Below are positions 11,365 through 21,470 of a stretch of DNA of 64,000 bases, piece after piece. Source of the stretch: Craspedostauros australis (taxonomy: Eukaryota > Bacillariophyta > Bacillariophyceae > Mastogloiales > Achnanthaceae). The stretch lies in NCBI GenBank assembly GCA_026770025.1, contig JAMXDE010000016.1, positions 868,001 through 932,000 on the forward strand. The letters are read 5' to 3'. The notes under the pieces are model-generated. The model did no database searches and had not been told where the DNA came from. It was given only the letters and a program-made list of their open reading frames with translations. The first letter of the stretch is position 1; every line of letters starts with the position of its first letter. Both the position numbers and the translations under genes were made by a program.

Positions 11365-13554
11365 TCACTTGTCCCCGTCCGTGAGGCAGAGAAAGTGAAT
11401 GTGTTCGATGCCAGGCAAGGACCTCAGCTCCCGCGGATTCTCCCAATAAAGGATATCCACCACCTCCGCTCTTTCCAGCAACTGCAAGCGTGCTTCTTCT
11501 ATGTCTTTTGCAGTGATATCTTCCCCGATCTTCCACAGGACGAAGTGCACGATGTTGCGTTCAGTGTAATACGGAAAATCGTTGACCACCAACGCCGTTT
11601 TGGCCACTTTGCACTCCGATAGCGACGGAGTCACCTTCCATACCATTCTTGTTGCGGGTCGCGCTGTGGCATGGGCACGAGCACCCGTTTTGTCACCAGC
11701 ATTGTCTTCTTCCTTCGATTCGCATGCGATTATCTCTCGCTTGAAACCAAATTTGGAATGTAGAATGAGATCGTAGATCGAGAACCAGTTGCGCTTCATT
11801 TCCCGTTTGGATCTTTCGTAGACGATCTGTTGTTCTTCGGACCGCGAAAGCCTGAACACATTGCGTTCGACTTCGATGATGTGCTTCAAATCTGCCCAAG
11901 TGTATCTGATGGTTCGGTACCCGTATTTTAGCACCGGCAGTTGGATAATCTCATCGCCCTCGTCGTTTTCGCCGTCACGATCATCATCATCGGTCGTTGC
12001 AGCAGTGGCGGTGTTGATGTGTTCTTCCCTTGGAGGCGCATCTGCATTGACCTGCCCATTCGAAATGATATGTGCCCGTTCATTATCTTCGATGGGACTG
12101 CTACCAACAACACAAGGTCTCATCTGCTGGAGCAAATGGAAGTAGCACCAGTTGGGCGAATCAAACTTCATATCGTACCAAAAGTTGATCCCAACTGTCT
12201 CGCAGGATTGCGTGACTTTGTGAAACCACAGTGCTGGGAGGTAGAGCATCTCGCCTGCCTGGACACGAATCTGAATCGGGTGCACGTGCTGCAGGAGAGG
12301 AAATTCTCTCAGAAGACGACGCCTTTGCGAATGCAGCAATGGGGAGGTGTCCAGCAACTGCTCCACGTCCGGTTCGATCCATTGAACACGAGTGGAGCAC
12401 GGCGGATCGTGGCCAACCGCACCGGCGCTGCCGTCATCCTGATCCAGTTGCACGAACCAGCTATTCCCTGCCGGAACGAAGGTTGCGCTGTCGTACTGTA
12501 GATGCTCGTACAGAAAGGGAACAGACGCCGGCGGACAGATGGTGAAGATCTTCTCCCCGCTCGCCACATAGAACAGGTTCTCGTAGTGATCCTTGTGCAT
12601 ACTGGAGGTGGAGTGCTGATTCCCAATCCAAAGGTTGATGGCATCGGGCGGGCCAGTTCCGAATGCCTCCTCTCCCCACGGTACTGTTTGCGGGATGTCG
12701 CAGCCGTCGACGTCATCTTGCAGCAGGAATGCAAACTCGTTGCGCAGACAATCGTTTTGACGTGAATAGTACACGGTGGACGATTGCGGCAGATCAGACG
12801 CCGGCAATGCGGCTGGCGTCGTTGCAATTGATTGTTCTTGTGTAGAAGGTAGTTGGTTGAGGAATGCACGATCGTTGCCATCCAACTTGACCTCCGTTGA
12901 CTGGTGCTTAAGTTCTGCTTCTGCCTGATCGTCGCGAGCAACGTCGTTCTGCCGAAGCCTGTCTCTGAATTCGAGCACCGACATGTGCCGTTCATGTGGC
13001 TTCACGAAGACCTTCTGTTCACACTTTGCGTGATGATCTGGACTGAGGCTCGGATCGTCGCCATGCTTCACCATCGTCCGGATGCAATCGCCATGCCCAT
13101 CCGGTGTGACGTCCACCGTAATCTGATGGAGAGCATCACCTTCCATGCTTTCCATGCCTTGCTGGTGCTGCTCGAATCTGCGACAAATGTCATCCAACGT
13201 CAACCGAAGTGGATCATTCTTGCGTCTGGCTGCGTTGCGTATGACGCATGGCCGGTTGAGACTGACGTAGTCACGAAGGAATTCCAGGCTCGTGGGTGGC
13301 CCATCCAGCACGGGAACATGCGACGAAGACGATGGGCTCCACAGCGAAGTGACATCCTCCACAAAGCTCTGCAGCACTTCATGTGACGCGCACAAAGATT
13401 CTGGCTGTTGCTTTTGGGGGGCATCCGTTTCACCGTTTCCCATATTTGTGACTTCGATGAGCAATGGCAATGGAGACGGAAGTGTGCACGCTAAGACTGC
13501 AGTGTTGGTGCTTGAAAGCTGCGAGAGGGTGCGAGTAAGTATGGTGCAACACAA
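11365..13554 (-). CDS. JMJD7: JMJD7-like JmjC dioxygenase fused to a DUF3605-like domain
   Basis: The predicted Fe(II)/2-oxoglutarate oxygenase resembles the lysyl hydroxylase JMJD7. The single exon encodes up to 729 aa. The first Met is at 13554, but the Met at 13443 (MGNGETDAPQ) may be the real start, because the first 37 residues look like leader. The N-terminal part (about 75-110) has the family's SLEFLRDYVSLNRPCVIRN segment. The JmjC core carries the metal triad: H320 and D322 in SMHKDHYENLFYV and H445 in ALWFHKV. It also has a Lys in GEKIFTICPP for 2-oxoglutarate. From about residue 545 to the end the protein resembles fungal DUF3605 proteins (TWADLKHIIE, then VNDFPYYTERNIVHFVLWK, then GIEHIHFLCL). 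That assignment is from memory of the family pattern. The joined domains have no internal stop. The gene is divergent from xylulokinase across 362 bp. Confidence 0.82.
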   Translation of the reverse strand: MCCTILTRTLSQLSSTNTAVLACTLPSPLPLLIEVTNMGNGETDAPQKQQPESLCASHEVLQSFVEDVTSLWSPSSSSHVPVLDGPPTSLEFLRDYVSLNRPCVIRNAARRKNDPLRLTLDDICRRFEQHQQGMESMEGDALHQITVDVTPDGHGDCIRTMVKHGDDPSLSPDHHAKCEQKVFVKPHERHMSVLEFRDRLRQNDVARDDQAEAELKHQSTEVKLDGNDRAFLNQLPSTQEQSIATTPAALPASDLPQSSTVYYSRQNDCLRNEFAFLLQDDVDGCDIPQTVPWGEEAFGTGPPDAINLWIGNQHSTSSMHKDHYENLFYVASGEKIFTICPPASVPFLYEHLQYDSATFVPAGNSWFVQLDQDDGSAGAVGHDPPCSTRVQWIEPDVEQLLDTSPLLHSQRRRLLREFPLLQHVHPIQIRVQAGEMLYLPALWFHKVTQSCETVGINFWYDMKFDSPNWCYFHLLQQMRPCVVGSSPIEDNERAHIISNGQVNADAPPREEHINTATAATTDDDDRDGENDEGDEIIQLPVLKYGYRTIRYTWADLKHIIEVERNVFRLSRSEEQQIVYERSKREMKRNWFSIYDLILHSKFGFKREIIACESKEEDNAGDKTGARAHATARPATRMVWKVTPSLSECKVAKTALVVNDFPYYTERNIVHFVLWKIGEDITAKDIEEARLQLLERAEVVDILYWENPRELRSLPGIEHIHFLCLTDGDK

Positions 13555-13916
13555 GTACTATTTATGCGGAGACTGAGGATGTTGTCCAACACGACGAGTA
13601 TGCTGTCCGTTCTGTTTTGGCGCGCAAATCTTGTTTGTTGTGTGAATGATATTTGCGGTATTCATACAATATATTTTATTTAATCTGCTTCGTCATCATC
13701 AGTTGTAAATACGGAATAACAATAGGTTTACCGCGGATCCACGACACGTTTCACTCCAACCCGACGCTCAAGTCCTTTTCGATCAGTTGGTTGTCTTGTT
13801 GTGTTTCACCTTTCATTTGTTGGTGCCAACGAATGTCTACGTCGAGCACTCCGCTCCAATCTCAAGCATAGTATTGTGACACCACACAAGCCACACGCCC
13901 CACTTGCATCAGGGTC
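13555..13916. promoter_or_regulatory. divergent intergenic promoter region
   Basis: These 362 bp separate the 5' ends of the minus-strand JmjC gene and the plus-strand xylulokinase gene, so both promoters must lie here or upstream within each other's gene. It includes an AT-rich stretch around 13650-13700. I see no specific binding site I would name. Confidence 0.5.
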
Positions 13917-15620
13917 ATGACATCGGCATCGACATCGACACCAGGTCTCCGCGGATACCTCGGAATCGACAATGGAACGCAAGGTCTTTCGGTGGTGTTC
14001 ACCGACGAGGATCTCAACGTGCTGGCCACAGGCGAAGGCTCCTACGACATGGTCGCCTTTGATGAGGATGCGGGGGCCACTACCAGCGACAACAATGGCA
14101 GCACCGAGGGTTGGTACGAACAGAATGCGCACGATTGGGATGCCGCGTTGAGAACGGCCATGGACCAGGTCCGTCATCAACTCGGCAACGCCGCACGGTT
14201 GGAAGTGCTGGGCATCGGCATCTCGGGACAAATGCACGGGCAAGTGCTGTGCGATGGCGATGGCGAACCGTTGGGACCCGCTCGATTGTGGTGCGACGTG
14301 CGCAACGCGGAGGAAGGGAAGGAATTGACACAGCTCTTCGGTTGCAAGATTCCCAAACGCTGCACCGTGGCTCGCTGGCTGTGGACGCTGCGGCGACGTC
14401 CCGAACAGGCTAAGCGGGTCAGGCACATGACCACCCCGGCTGGTTGGACATCGTATCGGCTGACAGGTCAATGGTCGTTGGGTGTTGGAGATGCGGCTGG
14501 GATGTTCCCGGTGGATGCGGCGCAAGGCACGTACGACGCAACCATGCTGCAGAAGTTCGACGCCTTGCTGACCTCGGATGGTTCCGGAATTGACAAGGAA
14601 TCGGTTGCTGAGTTTCCAGATCTCGATGCCATACTCCCCACAATCCGCCGGGCTGGTCAACCCGGCGGCTATCTGTCAGCATCCGGCGCACAATTGTTGG
14701 GAATATCACTTTCGGCATCAGAATCGTCACCGCCGAATGGCGACGACAAGGACAGTGCCAATCGTCCCATCCCCGTCGCGGCCGCCGAAGGCGATCAACC
14801 AGCCGCATTGGCGGGATCCCTCATCGCACGCGCAGGCATGGCGTCCATCAGCTTCGGCACGTCCGTCTGTGCCAACGTCGTGGCGCCATCTGACCATGCC
14901 TTCGTCGGCGTGCAGGACCTCATCGATCATTTCTGTGCGCCCGATGGCAAACCGATCCACATGGTGTGGTTGCGCAACGGCACAACCTTCCTCAACAGCA
15001 TCGTGCGCAGTTTCGCTCGTAACGACGATGCCGATATCTTCGATGTCATCATGCCGCTGCTGTGCGCGGCGTCGCCCGACTGCGGTGGTTTGCTGGCGTT
15101 GCCGTTCCTCGATGATGAGCCCGGCATGCATGTGGCGCAAGGCGGAACGGCGATGCTGATCGGTCTGAATGGTGACAATGCGACACCCGGCAACATGGCC
15201 AAGGCCGCGTTGTTGTCGACGATGTTCAATCTCAAGATCGGCTGCGGCGTGCTGCAAGCGCAGGGCATCCCGCTTACGGAGCTGGTTCTGACGGGAGGAT
15301 TGAGCAAGACGCCGCAGTGCGGACAGATCCTTGCCGACGTTTTCGACCTGCCTGTGACGCTGCTGGAAAGTGCGGACGAAGGGTGTTCGTGGGGTGCTGC
15401 CGTCATGGCGAAATACACGGCCCTGCAACAGGAGCAGCAACAGCAAAAAGAAAAGGGTGTTATGAGCTGGACCGACTTTCTGGATACCATCGCCAAGAAA
15501 CAGCAGAGACGCCAGTTTGTTCCTCACACCGCCAACGTCCCCATCTACGCGAGGATGTTTGCTCGGTACCGTCGATTGCTGGAGTTGCAACCGCAGTTAA
15601 GCCAGGCAGTGAACGAGTGA
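13917..15620 (+). CDS. XYLB: xylulokinase (FGGY carbohydrate kinase)
   Basis: The enzyme phosphorylates D-xylulose with ATP to xylulose 5-phosphate, feeding the pentose phosphate pathway. The single exon of 567 codons matches the family size. Visible motifs in order are the first phosphate loop YLGIDNGTQGLSVVF at residues 14-28, the xylulokinase signature GIGISGQMHGQVL near 100, WCDVRNAEE, PAGWTSYRLTGQW, then GVGDAAGMFPVD with the likely catalytic Asp. The second phosphate loop is SISFGTSVCANVV, and the adenosine motif is LVLTGGLSKTPQCGQ, followed by EGCSWGAAVMA. There is no targeting peptide, so the protein is probably cytosolic. The start follows a good context, and the only earlier in-frame sequence is the divergent promoter. 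Confidence 0.93.
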   Translation: MTSASTSTPGLRGYLGIDNGTQGLSVVFTDEDLNVLATGEGSYDMVAFDEDAGATTSDNNGSTEGWYEQNAHDWDAALRTAMDQVRHQLGNAARLEVLGIGISGQMHGQVLCDGDGEPLGPARLWCDVRNAEEGKELTQLFGCKIPKRCTVARWLWTLRRRPEQAKRVRHMTTPAGWTSYRLTGQWSLGVGDAAGMFPVDAAQGTYDATMLQKFDALLTSDGSGIDKESVAEFPDLDAILPTIRRAGQPGGYLSASGAQLLGISLSASESSPPNGDDKDSANRPIPVAAAEGDQPAALAGSLIARAGMASISFGTSVCANVVAPSDHAFVGVQDLIDHFCAPDGKPIHMVWLRNGTTFLNSIVRSFARNDDADIFDVIMPLLCAASPDCGGLLALPFLDDEPGMHVAQGGTAMLIGLNGDNATPGNMAKAALLSTMFNLKIGCGVLQAQGIPLTELVLTGGLSKTPQCGQILADVFDLPVTLLESADEGCSWGAAVMAKYTALQQEQQQQKEKGVMSWTDFLDTIAKKQQRRQFVPHTANVPIYARMFARYRRLLELQPQLSQAVNE

Positions 15621-17354
15621 ATAGCACAAAAGAAAATCACTGAGAGAATTGATTGATTATGGCTTTGCTCTATTCTGCTGTATTCTGGAATGGGTTGTAG
15701 TCGTATGGTAGCGACACAAGTGAATTCATACTGCTGTTCGGCAACATTCGTAACCGCGCGTTGCTTCATCATGCCTAGCTCGCCATGCATTGAATAAGAT
15801 GTGTTCGACTCCTTTCCGCCGCTCAGGTCCGATGATCACACGCAAAGCACATGTGCTGCATCATTGCGATGCAATTCCAGCCCATATTGGAGCCAGGCCA
15901 AGGCATGCATCCGTCCATCCATTCTCCCACTTGGTATGGGTTCTTTCTTTGTCTCATCCATTGCCTATTTCGCCTCAGGCACAGGCAACGGTGGAAGCTT
16001 TGCTTTTGATTCCTTGATCTCCTGTAAAGATGAAGGGGTGATAATTGTTGAGCCAAGCATTCCATGGTAGGAACGTTCAGTGCCGCAGTTCGAGTTGGTT
16101 GATTGGTTGGTGGTTGCAAAGGGGATTGCAGGGATGGCAACAACGGCGGTGCATGAATGCAAGTGGCAGACAAGGGTGAGATCAAGTTTGACCAACGCCA
16201 ACATCAAGTCGTTTGGCAGCACGCCCCTCAGCACAATCATTCCCAACCACCATACTCTAATCGGCATCTGCATTGCCTCATCGATGATGCATCATCATCA
16301 TGGCACATCGCGTATGACGTACTTTAGCTGTCTTTTCTCTGGACTTGTAGTATTCGTCCGCCTTTCGGACGGTGTTGCACTTGCTCAGCTGCTTTTCCAA
16401 CTGCGGTGGAACAGGGAGTTCGTTGGCCATGATTCTTGTCTTTTGTTGTTGCAGGTATGTAGGTATGTATTGGTCGAGTGGTGTTGAGTACCCTATCGTA
16501 TTATTACTCGTACTCGTCAGTGTTGGTGTTGGCGATGTTGCGCTGTTGTGATACCGTTCAATGCTCCGCCATTGTCGTTGTCGTTCACGTCATTACCAGC
16601 GTCGTGGTGTTTGGTGTTGCTGTTGTTGTTGTCTCCTTGGCCTGTCCTTCCATCCACTATTACGGACACTTGTTCGAAATACATTAGCGACCATACACCG
16701 CCCGTTTAATATAGAAAAATAACAACGCCATAATAACGCTTTGATCCGTTATGAGCTACATCGAGGCTATCGTGAGAGTTGAGGGAGAAATAACACGTTT
16801 GCGCTAATTTTGTGTGCTGTTTTCTTGCGCGTTGTCACGTGTTGTTGTCGTTGCCTTGCGTTTTGGTTCGTCTTGACCTCGCCGCAGAAACAAGACAACA
16901 ACTTCGGAGTGGGGATCACGCTCCGAGAACGGGTCTGCGTCAACATCTTGGTTGGGACAAGAAGTGGAAAGCGGCGGAGGCAAAGCCGAAGAACGAGACA
17001 AAGAGAGTACTCGAGAGAGTTGTCAAGGCAGCAACCAGCGAGAAGGAGAAGGTCGTGCAAGAATCTCTGGGAAACGCAAGATCTGAGCACAGCACAGCAC
17101 AGCACGACAAAGTTCGCATCGATCATCGTTGATCATCGCAATACAAGGTTCGCAAAGAGCCTCGCTGTGACACTTTGGGGGCGTCGCGACTTGCGAGCAC
17201 AGGTGTCGTGTCGAACCACAAGTAGTCGTACGTCCAAACATTCATAATCCCAGCAACGCATACATCATCAAGCCATCGCATCAAGCAATCGCATCAAGCA
17301 ATCGCATCAAGCAACAACGCCAAGAGAAAGATAAAGACAAAGAGAAAGAGAAGC
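15621..17354. other. intergenic region with 13-bp tandem repeat before the next gene
   Basis: This 1.7-kb spacer has no ORF with a recognisable domain. It includes a TACTCGTAC motif at 16505-16513 and an imperfect 13-bp tandem repeat (unit ATCGCATCAAGCA) at about 17264-17312, in the presumed 5' UTR of the next gene. The last 60 bp are purine-rich AAGAGAAAGA, typical of leaders in this window. Confidence 0.55.
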
Positions 17355-18545
17355 ATGCCAGCAACGGCAGCCACAGCTAGAGCCACAATGAGCAACGCAG
17401 GCAACCAAAACGCAACGACCGGCGCAGGCCAATTCCAGGCACGTCCATCGCGCCGCGTGCAGGAGGGCGAGCTGCAGGCCGACGGAGACGTGTGGCAGGA
17501 AACGCTGGCCGTCTGCGAATCCGCGCCACCCAGCTCCAAGCTGGTGATCCGCAGCTTCTACCAGAACACCAGAACCAACAAGCGCGTGTGGGATGAGCCG
17601 CCGAGCGGCGCGTCGCATGTCTATCCGGCATCGGAGGAGATGCGGCGCATGGCGCAGGCGCAGCTGCAGGAGATGCACGTCGTGGCGGTGCCCACGCAAG
17701 CTGCGACCGCCGATGCCAAGAAGCCCAAGAAGAAGGGCGGCCTCTTCGGCTTCCGCAAGAGGAAGGACAAGAAGACCAAGGACAAGGACAGCTCGGAGGG
17801 CCGCGTCATCCAGTACAAGAAGGGCAGCATGCTGCGCGCCAACGGCTCGAAGGGACGCCGATCGGGCAGAACCGCGCCGGCTGGAGGATCCGCGGATGCC
17901 GACCTAGACATGCAGGAGGCAATCGCCATGTCCATCGCCGAGAGCCAGGGCATTCCGTACACGCCCAACTCCGTCACGGCCACGCAGTTCGCTGCAGCAG
18001 TGGACGACGAGGATGATGACGAGCTGGCGATGGCCAAGGCCCTCAGTCTCTCGGCGGCGGAGGCGGAGGCCGCGAACAACGGCTCCAAGAAGATGCCCGC
18101 GCTCAAATCTCCGCCACCCACGGCAGCACCCAATGCGGTGGGCGATCTGCTCGGCGACCTCACTTTGGCGCAGAATGCGCCAGTCCCATCCAAGCCGGCA
18201 GCGGCTGGATCGCAACAGCAACCCATACAGATTCCGCTCCACGCATCGTCACAGCGGAAGCCTCCACCACCGTACTCCGTGACGCCCTCGTCTGCAGCGG
18301 CGCCAGCACAATCTCCCGCCACAAATCATGCATTCTTCGATCCGTACCATAAGGATGCCTCCGCTGTTGCGTCCGTTCCGAATCTCGATCGCAAACCCGC
18401 AGCATCCTTGAAAGCGCCACCGCAAGAACCATCATCGGCGGCCTCGTTCCCATCGCCCAACACGGTGGGAAGGAAGAAGCGGTTCAACGGGGGACGTCCC
18501 AACAGCAACAGCAGCAAGTTGCAAGAACAAGCCGGATTGGTGTGA
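17355..18545 (+). CDS. WW-like and UIM-motif protein, possible ubiquitin-binding adaptor
   Basis: This single-exon protein of 396 aa has a divergent WW-like segment at about residues 47-82: W47, then SFYQNTRTNKRVWDEPP with W79 and P82. A Lys-rich patch follows at 122-145 (KKPKKKGGLFGFRKRKDKK). Two ubiquitin-interacting motifs lie at 183-198 (DLDMQEAIAMSIAES) and 221-238 (DDELAMAKALSLSAAEAE), each with the acidic start, central Ala and Ser. The C-terminal half is Pro/Ala/Ser-rich and disordered. The architecture suggests an adaptor that binds ubiquitinated proteins and proline-rich or membrane partners. This is inference from short motifs, and I do not recognise an orthologue. No signal peptide is visible. 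The gene is convergent with the next transporter gene. Confidence 0.75.
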   Translation: MPATAATARATMSNAGNQNATTGAGQFQARPSRRVQEGELQADGDVWQETLAVCESAPPSSKLVIRSFYQNTRTNKRVWDEPPSGASHVYPASEEMRRMAQAQLQEMHVVAVPTQAATADAKKPKKKGGLFGFRKRKDKKTKDKDSSEGRVIQYKKGSMLRANGSKGRRSGRTAPAGGSADADLDMQEAIAMSIAESQGIPYTPNSVTATQFAAAVDDEDDDELAMAKALSLSAAEAEAANNGSKKMPALKSPPPTAAPNAVGDLLGDLTLAQNAPVPSKPAAAGSQQQPIQIPLHASSQRKPPPPYSVTPSSAAAPAQSPATNHAFFDPYHKDASAVASVPNLDRKPAASLKAPPQEPSSAASFPSPNTVGRKKRFNGGRPNSNSSKLQEQAGLV

Positions 18546-18852
18546 ACGAACCGCCCAGGTGCATAGGACTTCAACTACAAGGGCGACTACAAGGGCAACT
18601 GCAAGGGCAACTACTACAAACATACAACAATACTATATGAAAGTATACTAGGTTATGTTATGAACCCATCAAACAATACAATGTATGTAGTTCATCTACT
18701 CGCACCCATGCTGTGTTGTCTATTCTACAAATTTGTGCAGACTGTTCAGTGTAGTGTATGTAACATGATGCAAATGCAGTGTATAATGCATCATGCGCAG
18801 CCCTTGCCATTCACAGTCGAAGGCAGCGCGCTTGCTTGTGCGTCCATCTGCT
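18546..18852. other. convergent 3' spacer
   Basis: This 307-bp region lies between two converging stop codons. It is AT-richer than the flanking exons and includes a triplicated AAGGGCAACT-like run at about 18580-18612. Nothing else is evident. Confidence 0.55.
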
Positions 18853-21470
18853 CTACTCCGCTTTCATCTTGGAAAACGAAATCCGATTCTCGAATTCGGC
18901 GGCATCTGAGATCAGATCCAGCAGGCTCGAGCTGGAGAACGAGCTGGAGAGCAGCGGCTTCACAGCCTGGCAGCTCGATGCCGAGGAGCTGAACGAGGCT
19001 CGCAGCGACTTTGACAACGAGATGGCCCGTGCCGGGACAATGCCCAGCCGTCCCATCAGCTGCCGGTGCTGATCCGTAGGGATCAACGATGCTTGCAGCG
19101 TCGCGGAGATCAGCATCAACACGGCGATGGCGGCGAACGCCGTTTTGTGTCTGTTGGCGGAGTACGGAATGGTATGATGTCGTTGTTGTGGAAGGCGGGA
19201 AGTGAGTTGGATATTGTCGTGTACGTTCAACGAGCAGATCAACAGACGCCATTCCCAAACACAGTGGAGCACAATCGCAAACAGACATCGACAGTCACAT
19301 CGCATCGCTCGTCGGACTTACGGAATCACGTTGGTGCACACCACACCGATGGACACCGCGACATTCACGATGATGGTCGGCAACGTCATCATCGTGGCGC
19401 GCGCATCGGATGGAATGTACAGCGATCGCACGATGCCTTCACAAGGCGAGAAGATCCCGATGAGGAATTCGAACAGCAAGAACGCCGCGAGTGCGATGGA
19501 GAAGCTCTGCGGGTTGTCATCTTTCAAACACGACGGGACCAGAAGCAATGCGGCAGATAGCATGTAGCATGCGGATGCCAGCATCTCCACTGCGACCGGT
19601 CTTGCCTCTTCATCCTTCTGCTGCGATTTGGTTCGCAGGCAAGGGATTGGCGCAATCGCCAACGCGAAGGACTTTCTCAGAACAGATGAGCACAGGCTTC
19701 CCAATACCCCCGCCGCCATGTACCATCCAAAGATCAAGCCGTACGCTGGCTGGTTCTCCTTGCCAAGTCCCATCGTGTTGGCTGGGGCGCACTTGGCGAA
19801 CGTTTGCAGCGTGGGCGACCAGAGAAAGATGAAGATCTGCACCGATCCCACCGTGAGGCCTTGGATGATGCCGACGCGAAGGGTGCGGGAATCCTCCTGA
19901 AATCGCTTTGCTGCGCGCTTCAGGTAAAGCAAGCAGCTGAAGCGCTGCTCCTGCTGCTGCTGATCTGAATCCTGTTCCATATCAGCTTCCTGCATACTCC
20001 CGTAATTCTCGGTCCAGATCAAGGCCACGACGACAAGAGCAATGCTCGTGCACGTGACAGCGCCTTGGAAGGGACCGACGGGCCCAGCTCGCTCGGCCAG
20101 AATGTGGGCGAGATAGCCTGACGCGATGGCGGCAAGGTTGCTGACCACGACCGAATCTCGCATGATGACTTCGTACTCGGCGTCGCTGAAACCGCGCCTG
20201 CGATGCTCGGAATCAAGCCAGGCTTCGAAGACGGAGCTGAGCAGGTTGGTGGTGACCCCGCCCACCATCCTGCTCACGATCAAGCCCGCCAAGAACGGAT
20301 ACTGCTCCAGCGTGTTGATCCAGACCTCGAGCGCGCAGTACACCAATGCGGCTTTCTTTCTGCCCAGCCTATCGACCAGGGGCCCGGTGATGGGAGTGGT
20401 TACTGCCCCAGTCAGAAACCCCAAGCAGTACAACGATGCCACAGAGAAGCCGTAGCCATCGTATAGCACGTACAGGTGGGTGCCTGCAGCATCATGATGG
20501 GGTACCAGGCGCACGAGTGCACACGAATGGGTGAATGGATGAATGAGTGAATTGATGGATGTTTGTGAGCGTTTGCGCGCCGACGAGCGTACCATTGAGC
20601 GCGAAGGTGCGCGCAGCCACATGTACAGCATGGCAGTACGATGATGGTTGGCCACATCGCGATTGCGCGGGATGTCCACAAAGACAGAGAGATGCACGTC
20701 CACAGAGCATTCACAGTGTGAGAAACGGAGACGTCACGCCGTGCAGTATTGGATTTGCTGTACTTGTACGAGTATAAGTAGAGTACAAGCATGGTGCGTC
20801 GGGTGGACTGCAAGTGCGAACGGCCCTGACAAAACGAGCCGAAGGATATCAATGCATCCCAGTGCAGTCCACGAAACCGTGCTTGCACAAAGAACCACAC
20901 ACAACCGCATCACGCACCTTGGAGGCCGTCAGCCAGCATGATGACGAGCGTCACCAAGAGGTAGTTGAGACGGAATGAGACGAACCCATCGTTGTGCTCA
21001 CAAGCAGTTGGAGTCCTTGCAGTATCTGTCTGCTGGTGCTGCACCGTAGTGGATTGATCCGCCGCATCAGCGTCTCGTTGCGTCGTTGCGTCGGAATCAA
21101 AGATCTGGTCTGCGTTCGCAAAAGGACCCTCGTTATCCTGCTCATCGTACGATTGTGTCACGGAGAGGGGCAGTGAGTGGCTCGTCGACAACAAGGATGA
21201 TGATGACAAGAGCGGCGGCGGCGGCGGCATGGACAGCGCATCTACGTTACTGTCTCTGCTGTCCTTGCAGATTGCGATGGTTGTTGGATCGACTTCGATG
21301 GCTACAAGATGGCAGCCAACATCAATGGTCAAGTCCAGCTGGTTCGCGTGAGGCGTGAAAGGATTCGAATGAACGGCGGAATCTGCAAACGTGTTCTTTT
21401 TTCGATGAACAACCAGACCATCGCCATGTGCGTTGATGTCTCTCATCATCTTTGTCAGTGATGTGCACAC
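18853..21470 (-). CDS. MFSD5-type major facilitator (molybdate-anion transporter family)
   Basis: This predicted 12-helix membrane transporter resembles MFSD5/MOT2 proteins linked to molybdate uptake. Minus-strand exons are 21470-20918, 20483-19322 and 19150-18853, with introns of 434 and 171 bp. Phases agree (1, then 2), giving about 670 aa. The first junction rebuilds ADGLQ|G|THLYVLYDGYGFS, matching the family's first-helix motif. Later signatures are GPLVDRLGRKKAALVYC (loop 2-3), VSRMVGGVTTNLLSSVFEAW and LDSEHRRRGFS. The unspliced frame would stop right after helix 11 at a sequence reading GTAAGT. The third exon supplies the last helix (HKTAFAAIAVLMLISATLQA) and a Ser-rich tail. The first about 165 residues are acidic, Ser/Pro-rich and not part of the fold, so the start codon is the least certain point. 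Substrate is by family only. Confidence 0.83.
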
